NCBI RefSeq assembly: GCF_037126465.1
Contig: NC_088204.1
Coordinates: 72,167,807-72,231,806, forward strand
Direction: 5' to 3'
Source of the DNA: Ornithodoros turicata
Taxonomy: Eukaryota; Arthropoda; Arachnida; Ixodida; Argasidae
DNA length: 64,000 bases
This document shows positions 62,820-64,000 of the stretch, piece after piece (within the stretch, counting starts at the first letter, position 1; each line of letters starts with the position of its first letter). A program made the position numbers and the translations under genes. The notes below the pieces were generated by a model, which worked only from the letters and a program-made list of their open reading frames with translations, ran no database searches and was not told where the DNA came from.

Positions 62820-64000
62820 AAGAAGCTTCAGTTATTTTGAATATCGGGTAACGGCGGTAGGCATGAAATCCGGTAGAAGTCGATGGTAGCCAGAACCGGT
62901 CGAAAGGCCAGCCAAAGTTAAGGCTCCTGATTGGTCGACTGGCATTGCATAATTTCTACAACGTTGCACTCTCATTGGTCGTGTGCCCAGTGTTGTGTGA
63001 ATTATCTCAAACTATGGGCTCTATGGGGAGCTGTTGGCGCCTGCTGCGTGCCATCCCACTCCAAACCGCAAAAAAAAAAAAAGAGAAAAGGAACCAAAAA
63101 GAAACCGAAGAAATACGTAAAATAAACAAAAGCAAGAGGGAAACGCTTGCACACGCACACGCCTGCGACGTGTTTGCAGAGGAACAGATACTGGTAAAAC
63201 ACGCAACGAAATGACTAGGCCTCATGTGGAGCCGTCTTAGCTCGAGATGCAACCACACGGGTGAGGAGAGCACGCATAGATTGTTATTTCGGTGGCGAAT
63301 AACAACCACTAAAAATATTTCCTCCAACTGGTTAGTATATTACTGCATTAAGGACTGTGTTTATTACTCAAATTACTCGAACTAACCCAGCACAATCTCC
63401 ACACCAAATTAATGTGGTGCTGCACGTTGCGCATGCATGGAGCCAGCCCCGTACTATACGATTAGCTACATGCTATCAGTGAGTTACACTTGGTTTAAAC
63501 GATAGTATAGACAGTTGAAATAGGTACAAAAATGGCACTTCCGCCCTGGTTTACACATACACTTTTTATACCTTTTCTTCTGACAGTGTAGAAGCAGCAG
63601 TTCGTCATGCAACATTAAAAAGTAATAAACGGTAAATGTTGCCTGAAGTGATAAGTCACAATATTGCTATTAGCATTTGTATCTATGCCCATACATGCAC
63701 AAATCGCGTGTATTAGTTGTTCTTCAAATGTACAACAAAAACAAGTAACACATGTCCGTAAATAAGACCTTTCGGCGCCTAGTATTAGCTCTATAGAGAC
63801 TGTATAGAAAATGTATACATTCTAGTTCCTGAATCCTGTATAGAATGTGTATAGAGTTTAGCAGTTAAAAACCCTATACAGCTTTTATCTATTTCCTATG
63901 CACAAAATTGACACTAGATACGATAAACAGATTATGTATAGGTCCTGTATAGAAACTAGAAAATCATTCTTATTGCCTGCGTGCTGGCTGCTTTTCCCGT
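62820..64000. other. no gene identified; tata(g)aa-rich end
   Basis: A and T homopolymers at 63070-63130. 63790-63960 repeats tgtatagaa words, also seen at 55740-55870, consistent with a transposon end running past the window. Confidence 0.35.

Overview
The window is a stretch of animal nuclear DNA, most likely from an arachnid and probably a hard tick. It has short exons with GT-AG introns and no bacterial-style operons. Mobile DNA is dense and varied: hAT, Tc1/mariner and Harbinger-like DNA elements, CR1/Jockey-like LINEs, a Penelope-like element, a Ty3-type integrase remnant and tRNA-derived SINEs. The TRAF-like genes look like a lineage-specific expansion. The tick assignment is inference; 'animal, arthropod' is the secure part.

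Positions 875-17883 hold one clear host gene on the + strand, the 3' three quarters of Vps18 (deep orange/Pep3). It encodes the RING-bearing core subunit of the HOPS/CORVET endolysosomal tethering complexes. I resolved 20 exons with matching intron phases; the N-terminal exons lie upstream of position 1. The introns are packed with non-autonomous DNA transposons. Several keep exact 8-bp target duplications, and one sits inside another.

Positions 17.9-33.3 kb are a gene-poor transposon field. It holds a hAT element (19395-20255), a THAP-type first exon with a divergent mini-exon (about 21.1-21.3 kb), SINEs, a LINE with a 917-codon EN-RT frame inserted into a DNA transposon (23947-27986), a palindromic Tc1 element (29515-30941), another hAT element (31756-32687) and a Harbinger-like element (32809-33306).

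Positions 33.4-52.9 kb hold three TRAF-like genes (RING, TRAF zinc finger, coiled coil, MATH), all on the + strand. Copy 1 (33415-34847) has a frameshift in its RING. Copies 2 (39438-40988) and 3 (51005-52561) lie in two direct copies of a roughly 4.9-kb segment (36407-41366 and 43942-52945). The second segment is split by a 4.1-kb Penelope-like insertion (46068-50190) with a 12-bp target duplication. The first segment preserves the empty site. The Penelope element carries three hammerhead-ribozyme-like motifs, and a different hammerhead-like motif occurs once in each duplicated segment.

Positions 53-64 kb hold further DNA transposons (53658-54631, 58676-60014), a hAT transposase C-terminus (57344-57572), several tandem repeats, and no host gene I can name.
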